From positions 29,527,373 to 29,591,372 of the forward strand of contig CP137668.1 in NCBI GenBank assembly GCA_037976565.1: a DNA stretch of 64,000 bases. Direction: 5' to 3'. Position 1 is the stretch's first letter, and each line of letters opens with the position of its first letter. Shown in pieces: positions 1-13,521 of this stretch. Under the pieces are notes generated by a model that did no database searches, had not been told where the DNA came from, and worked only from the letters and a program-made list of their open reading frames with translations. A program made the position numbers and the translations under genes. Source of the DNA: Mesocentrotus franciscanus. Lineage: Eukaryota; Echinodermata; Echinoidea; Camarodonta; Strongylocentrotidae.

Positions 1-2610
1 CTTTGTCTGTTTTGTGTGCTTTGTTATATCATTGCAGTTCTGCTCATTATAAATACTGGTTTCCGTTGAATAGACATTTTTCACACATGAATGTAATATA
101 CGTGCAGATCAAAATTACAAGACATGGGTAGATGCATCGTTTTTCAATTTCATATATTTTGTTATGAAATACTGAATCGTGTTGTCATTCATTATTTTTC
201 CAAGTTCATTTTACAATGGAGAATTAAATGAAAGAAACCGTACAAACAATAATGATGCAAGTAATTGCTCATCCTCACATGAAAAGATAAGCAAAACACA
301 TACTGAACAACAGGTGCTCTTTACAGTATCCACAGTCTGCTGGAAGTTGGTCTGACCTAGCAACATCTAATGAATGTAAACTGTATTCAAGTATCAGTAT
401 TCAATAGTGACATGACTCAACTACACGAGACCAAGCTTTGGGATCTGGTTCAAACAACTGATAAGTGGATTGAAAAAAGAGCATACAGTTGATGTGACCA
501 TGTTACTCTGTAAAGATTCTATGATAATATATAAAAACCATTATGATATTGGTAGTCAATAGTTATATTCTTGTTCTTGAAATCCAAATATTCTATCAAT
601 ACTTTTCAAACTTGCTGCATATATATGTTTTTAATGAAGTACTTTTTTTTCCATTATGTCAATCGTCATGCTAAATTGGGATATGATTCATTAAAAAAAA
701 ATCATATTCCATTAAATACCATTTCAAATTCTCTATATTCTAAACTTTCATTAAATATATATTTTCACTCTTGGATGTCTATAGTTATTCAAAATGATCA
801 GGACTGATGCTCTGGAAATCGTTGTTTTCACCAGAAGCAAATTAAAAAATATATCATTGTCATCAACTTTGCACAAAATGCAGTACTGCATATAAGAACA
901 TTACATGAGCAGTACTGAGCAGTACTGCTGAGCAATAAAAGAGGAGTTAAGTGCTAACGCCATATTCGCTCATCGTCCAGGTTACTGGTTCTAAACAACA
1001 TAGCCTGCGCATGAGGTTCACCGTGAAATCACTCAAGCAACGGGCTAGAGCAGGGCAAATTCAGAGTTTGGGGCTGGTGTGATTACCACACCATTGTTTA
1101 GCACAAAATTGTTTGGAACCAGCAACCTTAACAACTTGGCCAGTATGACATCATGCCTTGGTACTCTATACATGAACTCCGACTGGTTTGACCTCTGCAT
1201 TCTACTGTACATAGCAACAAGCATGGTTACCAATAATGACGTCATAAATCAAATATTTGCAATAGTACTCTGTTACACCACATACATATTTCCAACAATA
1301 AAATGATTAGTACTACCCTAGCTGCCCACCAAAATAAAAAACTCTGATTATCACGAAAATTATATTCATTTGTACTGCACATTATCATTCTTGAGTTATG
1401 CAAAAGCAATAGTATAGTATATCCCTCATTTTTTTTCCTTTGAATTACAATATCACAAAGAAAAGAAATATTTACAGTCAGCTGTGTTTTTAAGGACAGA
1501 TCCTTGGAATGTACATACAGTGTGACAGATATCCTACATACATACGACAACAACAAAACAAAAAACACACACGCACTTGACAACAGTATAAAACAAACAT
1601 CTAGATTTCAAACTATTAAAATGGAAGCACCCAATACTATTAAAGACATACTTGACATAACATAATACACTGATATACGTACGAATACGACCGATACTTT
1701 TTTCTGTTCATTCAACACTGTCGGATATCGGGAACATATCACTTGCTACATAGGACAGTAAATATCCAAAATCATAAATGAACCGCAAATATAATGTTAT
1801 CAACATGTGCTAAAGTTAGCAAAAGAAACACAATAAATTCTGCCAAGTTATGTCCCTACCACAGATTTTTAATTTCTATAAAAGCACTGAATAAAGCTCA
1901 TTTCAAACGGCCTCTTCCCATTTCTTTGTTTTTTGTAACTTGTAATTTCAATACATCACTTTTAGATATTTCTATTCTACAAGAAATTTTGTGAATCTAT
2001 GACTCGGAATATGCAATCTATCAACCAAAACTACAAATGAGTGCATAATATTCTTTGCAACCATTTCCAGTAAAAATAAATTTTTAATACATGGACTATG
2101 AATAAAAAATTGAAAAAAAAGTGCATAAAACAGTAAACAGTAGTCCTGCAAGAAAATCATTAATATATATCCTCGTAAAACAATATGTCCTCAATAAAAA
2201 CATGAAAAGCAAAACAAAATAATCTTTCAATAAAATATACAACCCAAAAGGAAAATAGGCCATCCAATATCATAATAAGCACCACATTAGAGGCCTACCT
2301 CACGTCAATGAAAACAAATAATTATCTGTCACAAAAGGAGATGAATTTGAAAATATTGATGCCATGATTACACAAGAATTCACATACACACATATATGAT
2401 ATAGGACTGCTTTCATATACTATAAACACAAGACAGTCTCCATAAAGCCCTTGTAATGAGATGGACAGTTATATAAAAACATAATTCATTGCACAAAAGA
2501 AGAGAAAAGGTAGGGGAAAATACATAAACAAGATCCAAACGATGATACAGTTCTCCAGTAAGATTGCTCCAAGGCAGAAATTCATGTTTAAATAATTCAT
2601 AGATTTTTTG

Positions 2611-2642
<32 letters not shown>

Positions 2643-4139
2643 CTACATGTATTTGACATATTTGATAGAATCAACCCTGTACCACAGCAATTTGGGTCTC
2701 GAAAACCACATTCAAGTAAATTTCATATCTATTTAAATAACTGCACATGTTCAGAGTTATTAATAAGACATATATAATTATGTGAAACATTCCAATGGAA
2801 AGTTGTTTGATATTGTTTGCTAACTCAATGTTGACACTTACTTTCCTTCTATTTTGCAGCTAAGGACTGGAGTGCAGTTGTATTAGCTGAGCTGAGAGAA
2901 TATGACAGGGGCTTTAGAGTACATGAATGTGATCATTTTTATTATTAAACAGATAAGCAAATATTTACGGCTCCTTCCATTTTTCCTCAAGTAAGTTTTT
3001 CAGACCTTCCTTCCATATATTAATAGTTTCCTGGATAAGTTCCATTCAAAATCTTTAGAAATAGAATACATGAATAACTTTTGTTAAGAGTTATCAAAAT
3101 TTGTATTTTTCATCACCCTGTTTGTAAAATCCAGATTCCTCTCCAGACTACTCCACATTAAATGCTGAAAATAAAGCAATTTATTTACCCCAATTATGAA
3201 TAGAGAGGATGAAAGTCTCCAATTCAATAAATATATATATATAATCTACATGTATTTCTTCACTTTTTATTCTAACAAAGGTGAAGTTGGGAGTATAAAA
3301 CATGCATAAAGGAAATACATTCAACCAGAAGATAAACATTCCAAACAGCCAACATTGTCGATGAAAACATGCAAAAATCATTCTCAACAGTTCTTCACGT
3401 CACTTTGAGAGTGCAAATGGCTACTTTGTATATAAAAATACTGCTTAACACATGAGTTGTCTCAAACAGTAATTGAGTTGAAAAATTGATGAAATTGATG
3501 TTATGATTTCAGTGAAAATCATGCAATGAAATACAGAATCAGATTAAATTTTTTTAGCATTATAAGGTAATCCTGTATTCTGTCAATAAAACTGAAATAT
3601 TAAGAGAGAGATAGCCCCAAATTCAGCTCAGTATTGTTGATCATAGACTATCAATTACCCTGATATATAACATTTGCTTTAGGACAAGCAAATGCTATTT
3701 TCAAATTAATAACACGGACTTGCCAATATCCATACACTTGGGAAGAAAAGAAGAAAAAAACCTGAAGTACACATCTGGAACTCCATATGAGTTCTTTCAT
3801 GGCTTACTTCTCTGCTTTTACTAATCATTTTTCAATCAAATTAATTTGGCAGATATGATCTATTTGTAACTTTTCTATAGATTCTCTGAGAATTTTAATT
3901 TGCCCCTACCAGAACTCAAAGCCTAACTTACAGTAGTATAACTTTAGTTTAATTAGAAGGTAGAATGAAGGTAAACTATCCTTCTCATTTCATGTCCAAT
4001 GTGTGCAATATATTTGAATCCGTAACATCTCTACCCAAACTATCAAGGTGTCACAATCAATGGGATGGAGAAAATAATGCTCTAAAGTATGTCACAATAG
4101 ATGAGAATAGTACCTATAAAATAGTACCTATACAATAGT

Positions 4140-4310
4140 ATACAAATAATGAATGCTTATGAGTTCAATAGTGCGAATATTTCATGAGTCGAAAGATTAA
4201 CGTTCTATTCAACGAGGCGTCGGCCGAGTTGAATAGAATTAACGTTAATCTTTCAACGAATGAAATATTTGCGCTGAACGAATGAAAAACATTCATTATT
4301 TGTTTTATAC
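4140..4310. repeat. foldback inverted repeat of about 170 bp
   Basis: Left arm (from about 4140, ATACAAATAATGAATG, through GATTAACGTTCTATTCAAC) pairs with the right arm (GTTGAATAGAATTAACGTTAATC through CATTCATTATTTG, ending about 4306), around a short GC-rich centre GAGGCGTCGGCCGA. Probably a foldback-type non-autonomous element; no target duplication was identified. Confidence 0.7.
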
Positions 4311-6001
4311 AACATCTTTCAACAAATTAAGCTTTGCTCCTTATATTAAAGATAAATTAAAGTTGGAGTCAGGACTTCTCGATTCCATTCAGATTGCCTT
4401 CGAGTCAGATGCGCGCAGCTAATATAACAATGGGATATGCGCAGGGCAGAGAGGTACGACGCAGTCTGCATATAACCAAAAATGCACGCTCGTTGAATAG
4501 TACTACGGCGAATAGTATCAAAAATGCACGCCCGTGCAATAGTATATCTATTGAATATCATGTGACCAACAATCCTCCAATCAAATGACAAGGATTTACT
4601 TGGGTGTTGTATAATACTTGACTAAGCATGTGATGAGTACTTTCTATGCATTTTTCAAAATAGACTGATTAAATAGTCTAAATGTTTTCTGCCCTTCAGA
4701 CCTAGTAGTACACACGTACAAATGTGTACTTTAAGCAAACTTTCATTACAAGTCCAAGATTTTTTTCATTCAGTTTTTGCATTGATGTATTATAAACCAT
4801 CAAGAAGATAATGAAAAGTAATGAAACAATAAGCCCATTTACACATCCCAAAAGCCATTGTTTTTTTTTTACTGCCATTTACATTACTTAAAAACTCATT
4901 AAATATAAGTTGGTGTTTGCTCATTCTGTTTGTTTTTTTGGAGTGATTAGTGCTCATGCAAGACTTGTCACTGCTTTGCATGCAATCACACAGAAGCGAG
5001 GAGAGTCACGTGACCAAAAACTAGAATGATGCACCGATGTTTTGAGAGCGAGCACTTACACTGCAAAAACCGGTAACATTTCTGCCAGCGTTAAAAAAAA
5101 ACACTCCAGAGATGGGGTTTTCATTGTGTTTATACCATTAGTTGCTCAGCAACTTCCAACAAAAAACCGAAATGTGAGAAAAATCAATGGATTTTGCTTG
5201 CAGTGTACATGTAAATGCAGCTAAGCTAATGACCACAAGTGAGGACATTCATTTTAGCTTAACGTTGATGACATAAAATTTCAATTTTGGCAGTAGGGAT
5301 TGGCTAAATAAGCGATCAACAATTCTTATTATTTTCAAACATTTGTAGTTTACACATGAAGTATACTGTATTAAAGTGAGATTAGTGTGAAAAAGGAGCA
5401 ACTGTTTAATTGCATTCCAAACAACAAGCCCATGTCATCTTTTTAGGATATTTACATAGGTCTAGTTCATTAAAACTAAACCTAAATCAATGAATTGGTA
5501 ATTTAAAAAGTCATATGGAAAAAAAATCTGATGCAGCTTACTGTAAATGCATAAAGCCAAGGCAGACATTTGATTTCAGTCCATCTTGCACAAACAATCT
5601 AATCACATCATTCACACAGGGGCAAAGATAAGGAAAAATAATATATAATGATCGCTGTGTCTGAGAAGAAATAAGAAGTGTACTAAAAGAAGAATAGTAA
5701 GAACAAAGGAGAACAAGAGAGAGTGAGAGAGAGAGAGATAGAGAGACATGCAAGGGGGGGGGGGAGATTTCTGACATTTTGTTATACATGTTTGTTCAAA
5801 ACATGGGCTGCATGTCAATGTTGGAAAGATCTTCTGAGGGCAATTTGTAAACAGATTTATAGTTAAAACGTCTTTCACCGCAAAGTAACAAACTTAGCTT
5901 AAGGAGAGAAAGAAATAGAGAGTGAAAAAAATCTGACTTTCCATCAAAGGTGTTGGATTCACCTCAGTCCAATGCCTTCATTTTGAAGTCGGTGGTTTGA
6001 G

Positions 6002-6056
6002 CGCTTTCCTCTTAATCAACCAATCAGAACGCTTTCCTCTTAATCAACCAATCAGA
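6002..6056. repeat. 27-bp tandem duplication with CCAAT words in the 3' UTR/flank
   Basis: Two adjacent copies of a 27-28 bp unit containing CTTTCCTCTTAATCAACC and AATCAGA lie about 210 bp downstream of the stop codon. The first and second copies differ only at the edges. Confidence 0.85.
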
Positions 6057-6262
6057 TCGATTGTCACAAAAGTTTTCTGCATCACTGGACGGCTTTGTCC
6101 TTTCACAAGAATGCTGCTCGCCTTACTCGCTTTCTCCAAACATAAATAAAATCAAGGTATCCAATCTGCCATTTTAGTCAAGTCACTGATCCAGGCTTAA
6201 GACAACTGTCCTTGGTTCCTTACGGATGAAACTTCATCACATCAGGAGAATGATTGCCCCTT

Positions 6263-6432
6263 TTAGAGTTTGTCAGTCCTGTTGGGCGTCCTGTTTGATC
6301 GATGCTTGCCCGAAGCGTAGCCGTTGGCGGGCTTGGATCCGTTCCGATCCTGTCGCTTGACGTCGAAGACGGTGGTCTCATCATCACTTTCTTCTCCTGA
6401 CTCCGATATCATGATGCTGCTACTCTGCTTGC
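6263..6432 (-). CDS. KIAA0319L: exon 24: tail C-terminus, stop codon and start of 3' UTR
   Basis: [20 protein letters not shown], then [11 protein letters not shown], ending RTPNRTDKL and TAA at 6263-6265. SS.M.SES matches the KIAA0319 and KIAA0319L tails. Acceptor is a run of T followed by CACAG. The 3' UTR continues to lower coordinates; I could not place its polyadenylation site. Confidence 0.94.
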
Positions 6433-9400
6433 CTGTGAAAAAAAGAAAATAAGGGTAAGACTAAGTTTACTACATGAATTACAATAAATGGGACCGGAGT
6501 GATATGTTATGTGTTAACTCATCAAGGAGAGCAATATAACATGGCTCAATTGCTTCTTCTTTAAATTGGTAGCACTGCTCCCCTGATTTTCCTTGACAAA
6601 TGCCAGTCTTCAAATAAGAAAGTAATGTATCTATAGAGAAGATACAATACAAGGATTATACAAAAATATTCATCCTCCCATATCTAATTGGTAAAATCTA
6701 TATATGTACCTATTGCAGTGTAGGAATGTTGTCACATAAATCAAACAAAAGTTACTGAGCTACACCTGACAAACTAGTAAACAATCATAGACATGTCTTC
6801 AATACATTGCTGACCTCTTCGACAATACATGTAGAGTCAGTAGAGAGTCTTAAAGACCCAGAAGTTTGCTTGCCATACATAGCAAAAGGTGAGATGCAAT
6901 TTGCATGGTGAATACTTCAGTAAATGCTGTGATCCATTTCCTTTCTTTTTTTTTCTTCTTTTTTGAGGGAGTGGGGGGCAATGAAGCATCAACAAATTAA
7001 TTTGTGAACTGGTCTGCTAAAAAACATCAAGAAAGCATCTGAATGTTATACTCTGATGTACAGCTTAAACATTCTGTGAATGAAATTGCATGGTATGTGA
7101 TGTCTTCACACCATCAACTTGAAGATGAATGGCGCAGGAATGTGTGACTGGGGGAGATCTGGCCTGACATGTGCGATATCATGTTATACCAAGACTTCAA
7201 GAGGGAGATAAAAAGGTAATGTCCTGTAAACGAAATGCCAATTTTTCTTCTGGGTTTCTTTCTCTTTCTTTAATGTTTCTCTCCTTCTCTCTCTCTTTCT
7301 CTCTCTTTCTTTCTCTTTTGAGGGGCGTTTGCTTAGCTTCAGTATTTTTTTTTTAATGGATAACTTTATTATATCTCCTCAACTTTTAAAAACTTTCAAG
7401 ACGGCTGCCGTTGCATGAAACATGACTAAGAGTGTCAGATCTTGGTATATGATCTTGATACATAGAGCACATCATGGATACATTTGAACAACTAAATAAT
7501 AGTAGGTTGCAATCAGGAATATAGATCGTCAATTCATACCAAATAAAAGCCATACAGACATTCATACACTTTCAAATAGTAAATATGCTCTGGATTCTCA
7601 ATCATTATAATCGAGAAGCCCATCCACATTCTAACGTAATTGGAAGCACTGGAAATGTTGGAAGAAAAAAAAAATCAAAAATCAAGTAATTCTTTCACTA
7701 AGTGCTCTTGATTACAAGTAAATGATATCCAGCACATACTTGTATTGGTAGAACATGTATTATACACGTAGCTGTGTAATTGAGCTCAGACATTATGGAA
7801 ATCAAACTTGCAATCCCGACCACATGCATGACATGCAAAATCATGTGTGTATATCATGTAACATTTTGTACTGAATGTAATTTCCAGCATATTATTAACT
7901 TGTTTATATTTTGTTGGTTCAAACAACCCATATAAATAGTTTTGAATTACTTCAAGCCAGTTTCTTTCTACATGCCATTTTCCCAGAACTAAAGACAAAT
8001 CAGCTGTAATAGTTAAAGATTTTGACCACAGTTGTCATTTTGCTATACACTAGTGCATCATTGTTTAATTTCCCATCATGGGGGGAGGGGGGGGGTAGCT
8101 ATTTGGGGTGAGGATTTAGGTACTCATGCACTGGAGTGTCTAATGTTATTGGTAGATGCTGTAATGTTATACATGTATACATGCAAATAATTTGTTTATA
8201 CAATTGGCTATGTACGGATAATATCAATATTTATTGCTTGTTACATATATGCTTTGACATGGAATTTGGGGCGGGGGCTACTGACTGCATTGAACAAAAT
8301 CAGCAAGACAATTTGTAGCTTGCACGTTGCATGGTCTTTTCAGGTAAGCATATTCGAGAGGAACACCAGAATGATCAGAATTAGACAGATGATAATGAAG
8401 GGTGCTACTAGTAGAGTTTGTATTCTTTTAAGGAAAGCCAGACAAGAAGAGAATAGTTGGACATAAAAATGAAGGAAGAAGAACTAGAAAAAGGAAGTGT
8501 AGGATCAGATTTCATAGGAAAAATAATATCTATATGAACTTGATACACACAAAGGCGAAGGGATGAAGCAAAGACAGAACAACAAGAACGCAAACGGATA
8601 AAGGAAGAGCTACTGGTATGCAATGAGCACAACAAAATAGGAAAAAAACAGAGAAGAGGGAAAAACAGATGAAAAGGGAGAAAGGGAAGGACTGGAAAGA
8701 GTGACCGAAGAATTCAAATGAAATAGACTGTACATGGTAGAGAGAGAGAAATGAAAACAGCTAGAGAGGATGAAGACTTCTACACATAAAAATGTGGGCA
8801 TGAAGGTAGAGAGAACAGAGAAAAGAAAACAGACATAGGTGAGATAAGGAGAAAGATAAGGGAGAGGGAGAGGGGGTGGGGGAGGTGGGGTGGGAGAGAG
8901 GGAGACCGACTGCAGGAGAGAGACTGCTATAGAAAGAAATAGCGACTGCAAAAGAGAGACAACAGAAAGAGAAAGACAAAGAGAGAGAAAGAGAGAAAGA
9001 GAGAAAAAGAGAGAAAGGGAGAGAGAGAGAGAGAGAGAGAAAGAGGGGGGGGGGAGAAAGAGGGAGAATGAGAGACTGCATAGGAGAAATAGCACGAGAG
9101 AGGGAGAGAGAAACTCTACAAAGCTAGGAAAAGATGATGAGTTAAAGAGAAAGAGAGAGAAATAAAGAGAGAGAAGCAACGATAAGCTAGCTGGGTAAGA
9201 CCATGAAGTACAAGATCTAGACCAATACAGGTACCTTGTCCTTCTGATAAGTTGCCTCTGCCTGTTAGTTTATCAAGAACGTTTCCATGGTTACCTAATG
9301 GATTGGTTAGTAAAGGAGGAGTGACATACAAGATTACACCAAAACTTATAATGAAATAATCCTTTGTACATGTACACCTCAACTATTCCTGTGAAAAATA

Positions 9401-12400
9401 AATTCTTTGTTATCAGAACAGAACATTTCAATAATTTTTTGTTACACAAAATTACATGTAGATGCACTACTCATTATTGATAGTGATGGCCAATCTCTAT
9501 CACACAAGTCTATGACATTCCCTACTTAACCTACACAATTACACTGTAAATTCTTGCTTGTGTCATTCTTCAAACTACTATTGCTATATCAAAGTATATC
9601 CAGAATCTAGCATTGAACTGGAAGAATCGAACCTACAGAGTGAATTCAACTTACATCTCTGTAATAATTTCTACATGTATCCTCTACGAAATACACCTGC
9701 TACTCACCATTTCCCATCTTGGGATGCATCTCCATCATGTCATTGCCTTCCTGGTCTTCTTGGAATTTTTACCATACCACTACACCCATTAAGCACCTGT
9801 AATTGACCCCAATACAACACACAACACAGAAAAAACACCTAGTGTACACTACAGGTCAACACAGAACAAAGACCTGCTACATGTACATACCATTTCCCAA
9901 CTTGGGATGCAACTCCATCATGTCATTGCCTTCCTGGTCTTCTAGCAGCGTGTAGCGATGCCGCCTCCGACCTTTCTTTTTTCTCCTGCAAAGAAAAACG
10001 ACAAGAGAAAGCTCAAAACTTGTGCTTTCATTATGAATGAACAAAGCTCGATCACTTCGGTCAAGGAAGGTGTTTCATAAAACCTTACAAGCTAAAGTGA
10101 ATCGCTAACATGGGCACTTCTTAAAGAAGCTCTTTCAATGAGGGAAGTCTTAAACATGGTGCTTCAAATTTGTTTAGTACTACTCACAAGTATCTTACCC
10201 ATCTGAATTTATCATATACAACCTGTACAATGTAGTGTATAATTATGCAGCAAGCTCCAGTAGCAAGCTCTTGAATCACTCGGAGATACAACTTAGCACT
10301 CAGGCTACCTACCACTATAAATAGCAGACTTCCTTCTTAAAGTCCTACCATAATCCTTGGATAGTCATGTACAATACTGGATATCCGTATTTGATATCAG
10401 CAAGCCTGAAATCAGTTACAGAGAAGTTACTTTATTTTGTTCAATAGCCTGGTTGCAACTGAAATTACTCCCAATTCTTCGTCGTGTATTGATTTACACA
10501 TGACAATATTCATATTGATGCAAAAGTTATGAAAACTTGCTGACAACCACTTACAGCTGAAAAGTATATGCCATCATGAATATGTAAATATTACAGAATA
10601 GTACACACAAAGCATTTGACTATATAATATTCAAGTATATCGTACATTTCAGGACATTAGCATGTTAAATACACACCATTAGTGAAGCAGATGCCCAAAT
10701 AGAGCAACAAGAACAAGGAGGGGCAAGAAGAGAGAATGGTGGAGGACAAATGAGGAATGTAAGGAGAGGGAGGATGGGAGATAGGAAGGGAGGGAGAGAA
10801 AAAGAAAGGAAGAGGGAAGGAGATAAGATAGAGAGGGGGTAGAGGGAAAGGGAGAGGTAAAGAGGGGGAGGGGGAAGAAAGAGTGAGAGGAGGGGAGCTA
10901 TAAAAAGACCCCAAAAGAAGATGAGTAAAGAAAAGGAGTGGTGAAATGAACAAGTATTGACTAAGATTCATTGTCTTTGTTTATTATATTGTATTTTAAC
11001 TGGTATTATTTAAAACAACTGTTAAAGAAATATAATATGTTTTTAATTGTAAATCGTCATGCAATTCAGCCGAGGCTGCGAAATGATGATATTAATAAAA
11101 ATTATTTAAAAAAAAAAAAAAAAAAAATGAATATTTAGTCCAGAAAAATGAAAAACCTTGAAGAGATGGGAATTATCAATATTAGTTAACCTCGGTCTAA
11201 CACAAGCAATAAGAAATAGAAGTACTTGTGTGCACATCAAGATAAAACTACAATTTGAGAAGAGAACAAAACAAGCAAAACACATGCAAATATTACAATA
11301 CACTACAGAACAATACATCATGCCTATGCAACAAAAAAACACATGCAAGCAAACCGAAAAAATAATTAAATGTCCAATCTACAGGAACCACGGTAGTAAA
11401 ATACAAACTGCAGACAGAAATGTCATTTTAGGGATTTGATCATAGAGTTCTCATATTTTTTAAAAGAACACACACTCAGAAAATCATGCATAAATGTTTT
11501 ATTTTATACACAGATTACTACTTTTCAAAGTCCTGAATATCTGAAATTGCCTAATTCCATTACACCACTTTCCTTGGCAATGCGTAACTGGAGAGATCCA
11601 CAGCAAGTCTTCATCACATATATATGTAACTCTTCAATAACAGCCAATCAGCATTGATCTTTCATCTAGAATTTTACACAACAGGCTCATGATTGGATCA
11701 TGTTAAAGTGCATCCACCTTGATTGGATACTGCCTCAGATATTCCACAAAGCATAAACTCTTTATATTTCAGTTCTCACAGTAAAATGAGAAAGGGAATT
11801 CCATTCCCATCTTAAATATCTATGTGTTAAAAAAGAAATAGCATAAAAATCTACATTATCTACTCATTCACAATATAATTTTGAATACAAAGAACCACAT
11901 CACAGATGTACAAAATAGGCTAATAAAAGCATGCTAGAAATAAAACAAATAATAAAGAAACACATACTAAAACATTCTCTTTGACTACATTGATCAAAAA
12001 GCAAAAACAGAAAACACATGCGCACCATGCATAGACATTGGTGATGTTTGCTCAAATAAAGAGATACTGTACATTTGTATTTGACTAGTGATGCGAGATG
12101 GAAAATTGCTATACATGTACCTCAAGAATTCACTCAAAGAATTGGCTGAATTTCTCTTCCTTCTAAAGATATTACATAAAAATATGAGAAATGTTGTACA
12201 ATAATGGGTCAAACTTGAATATTACATGTATATCCTCAAAAGTTTTATCAAAATATTGAGCAAAAAGTATTTGTTGATTTTCAACAGAGACTTCAAACAG
12301 TGTGTCAAAACATTAAAAGTAAAGTTAAAGACTAAAAATACATGTACAATTATGTACTTGGTTTCAGGTAAGAATGAAGTATTTTTTTATTTGATAATAC

Positions 12401-13485
12401 ATGTGTAAATTTAGCTGATTTTCTATGATAGCTGCCAATTAATGTTTTTCAAATCAACTTTCTTGTTAGAACAGTAATAATTCTTCTATCAATGCCATGA
12501 GCGGAGAAATGTGTTCTATATTTGCAATTATCTAAGGAACATTTACTGCATTCAGATCAAGAAATAATACTGGCATTTTTATGAGCAGTCAACAAGGACA
12601 AAACAATAATAAAACAAAATATTATGCTGTTAAATCAAGCATATTAGACAACTCCAAAGCCCAATGCAAGCACATAACAATATCACATTTGGGTTAATAT
12701 AATCCAAATTTCATGCATGTACCAGAAACAAACTGATCAAAATGAAGCAAGAAAGCAATCTTAAAACATGAATATCATAAAAATTGCGATGGAATACTTT
12801 CTTTTAGCCCCATGTCTGTATGTTTAACCATTTGACAATCCACAACATATAACCCTTTACAAGTTTATACTACACAGTGTGTTGTAAATGATAAACAGAC
12901 TTTTAAAAAAATGCTTGCTGTTTCCCGAATGTCCAAATTATATGTATAGAAATAAAATGTTCTCTCTACCTACAGCATCAATCTCGCAAATAGAATCTAT
13001 GAACTTTTAGGTCCAAAATATTTTGTATCAAACTATTCCAACTTACAATGTCAGCGAAACAACTGCAAAAATAGATTTGAAGTGTGGAGCCTATCCCCCA
13101 CCCCAAAAGAAGTCAACAGTAAGTATTTAGATTCTCACGCTTTTCCTGTGCTTTTTCACTCAAGTGAAATGAAAATAAAAAATTGACATTTTTCAGAAGG
13201 AGGACACCCTATCTCTCCTGAGGTATTGTCATAGTTTGGAATAGTAATGTTGCGGAAGAAATATATTATGTAACCGCTGCAACTTCTACCAGCAATGCTG
13301 TTTGCCTTTACTGATTGGCAACAGGATGTCAAACTCTAATAAAATGTACTTTTGGTTTGGTTTTTCAACTTACCTTGCACAACAGCAGGCTATAAACCAT
13401 ATACACACACCTAGAGCTACCAGCACCAAAAAACATACGATGATTACATACAAAATACTCCAGTCTGTAGAGAGAAGAGAGAGGC

Positions 13486-13521
<36 letters not shown>

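Larger units (their letters stand above)
1..6262. other. 3' flank of the KIAA0319L-like gene; 3' UTR end not located
   Basis: AT-rich sequence downstream of the stop codon. The nearest part must be 3' UTR. Several minus-strand AATAAA/ATTAAA words occur but none can be singled out. ORFs here are short and shaped by composition. It holds an AT microsatellite (about 2617-2642), a foldback (4140-4310), a GA/C-run microsatellite (5715-5765) and a 27-bp tandem duplication (6002-6056). No other gene recognised. Confidence 0.5.

Noticed and set aside
8610..9179. 189-codon Ser/Leu/Phe-rich minus-strand ORF and overlapping Arg/Glu-rich plus ORF
   Set aside because: They lie in a GA/CT microsatellite; the composition explains the frames.
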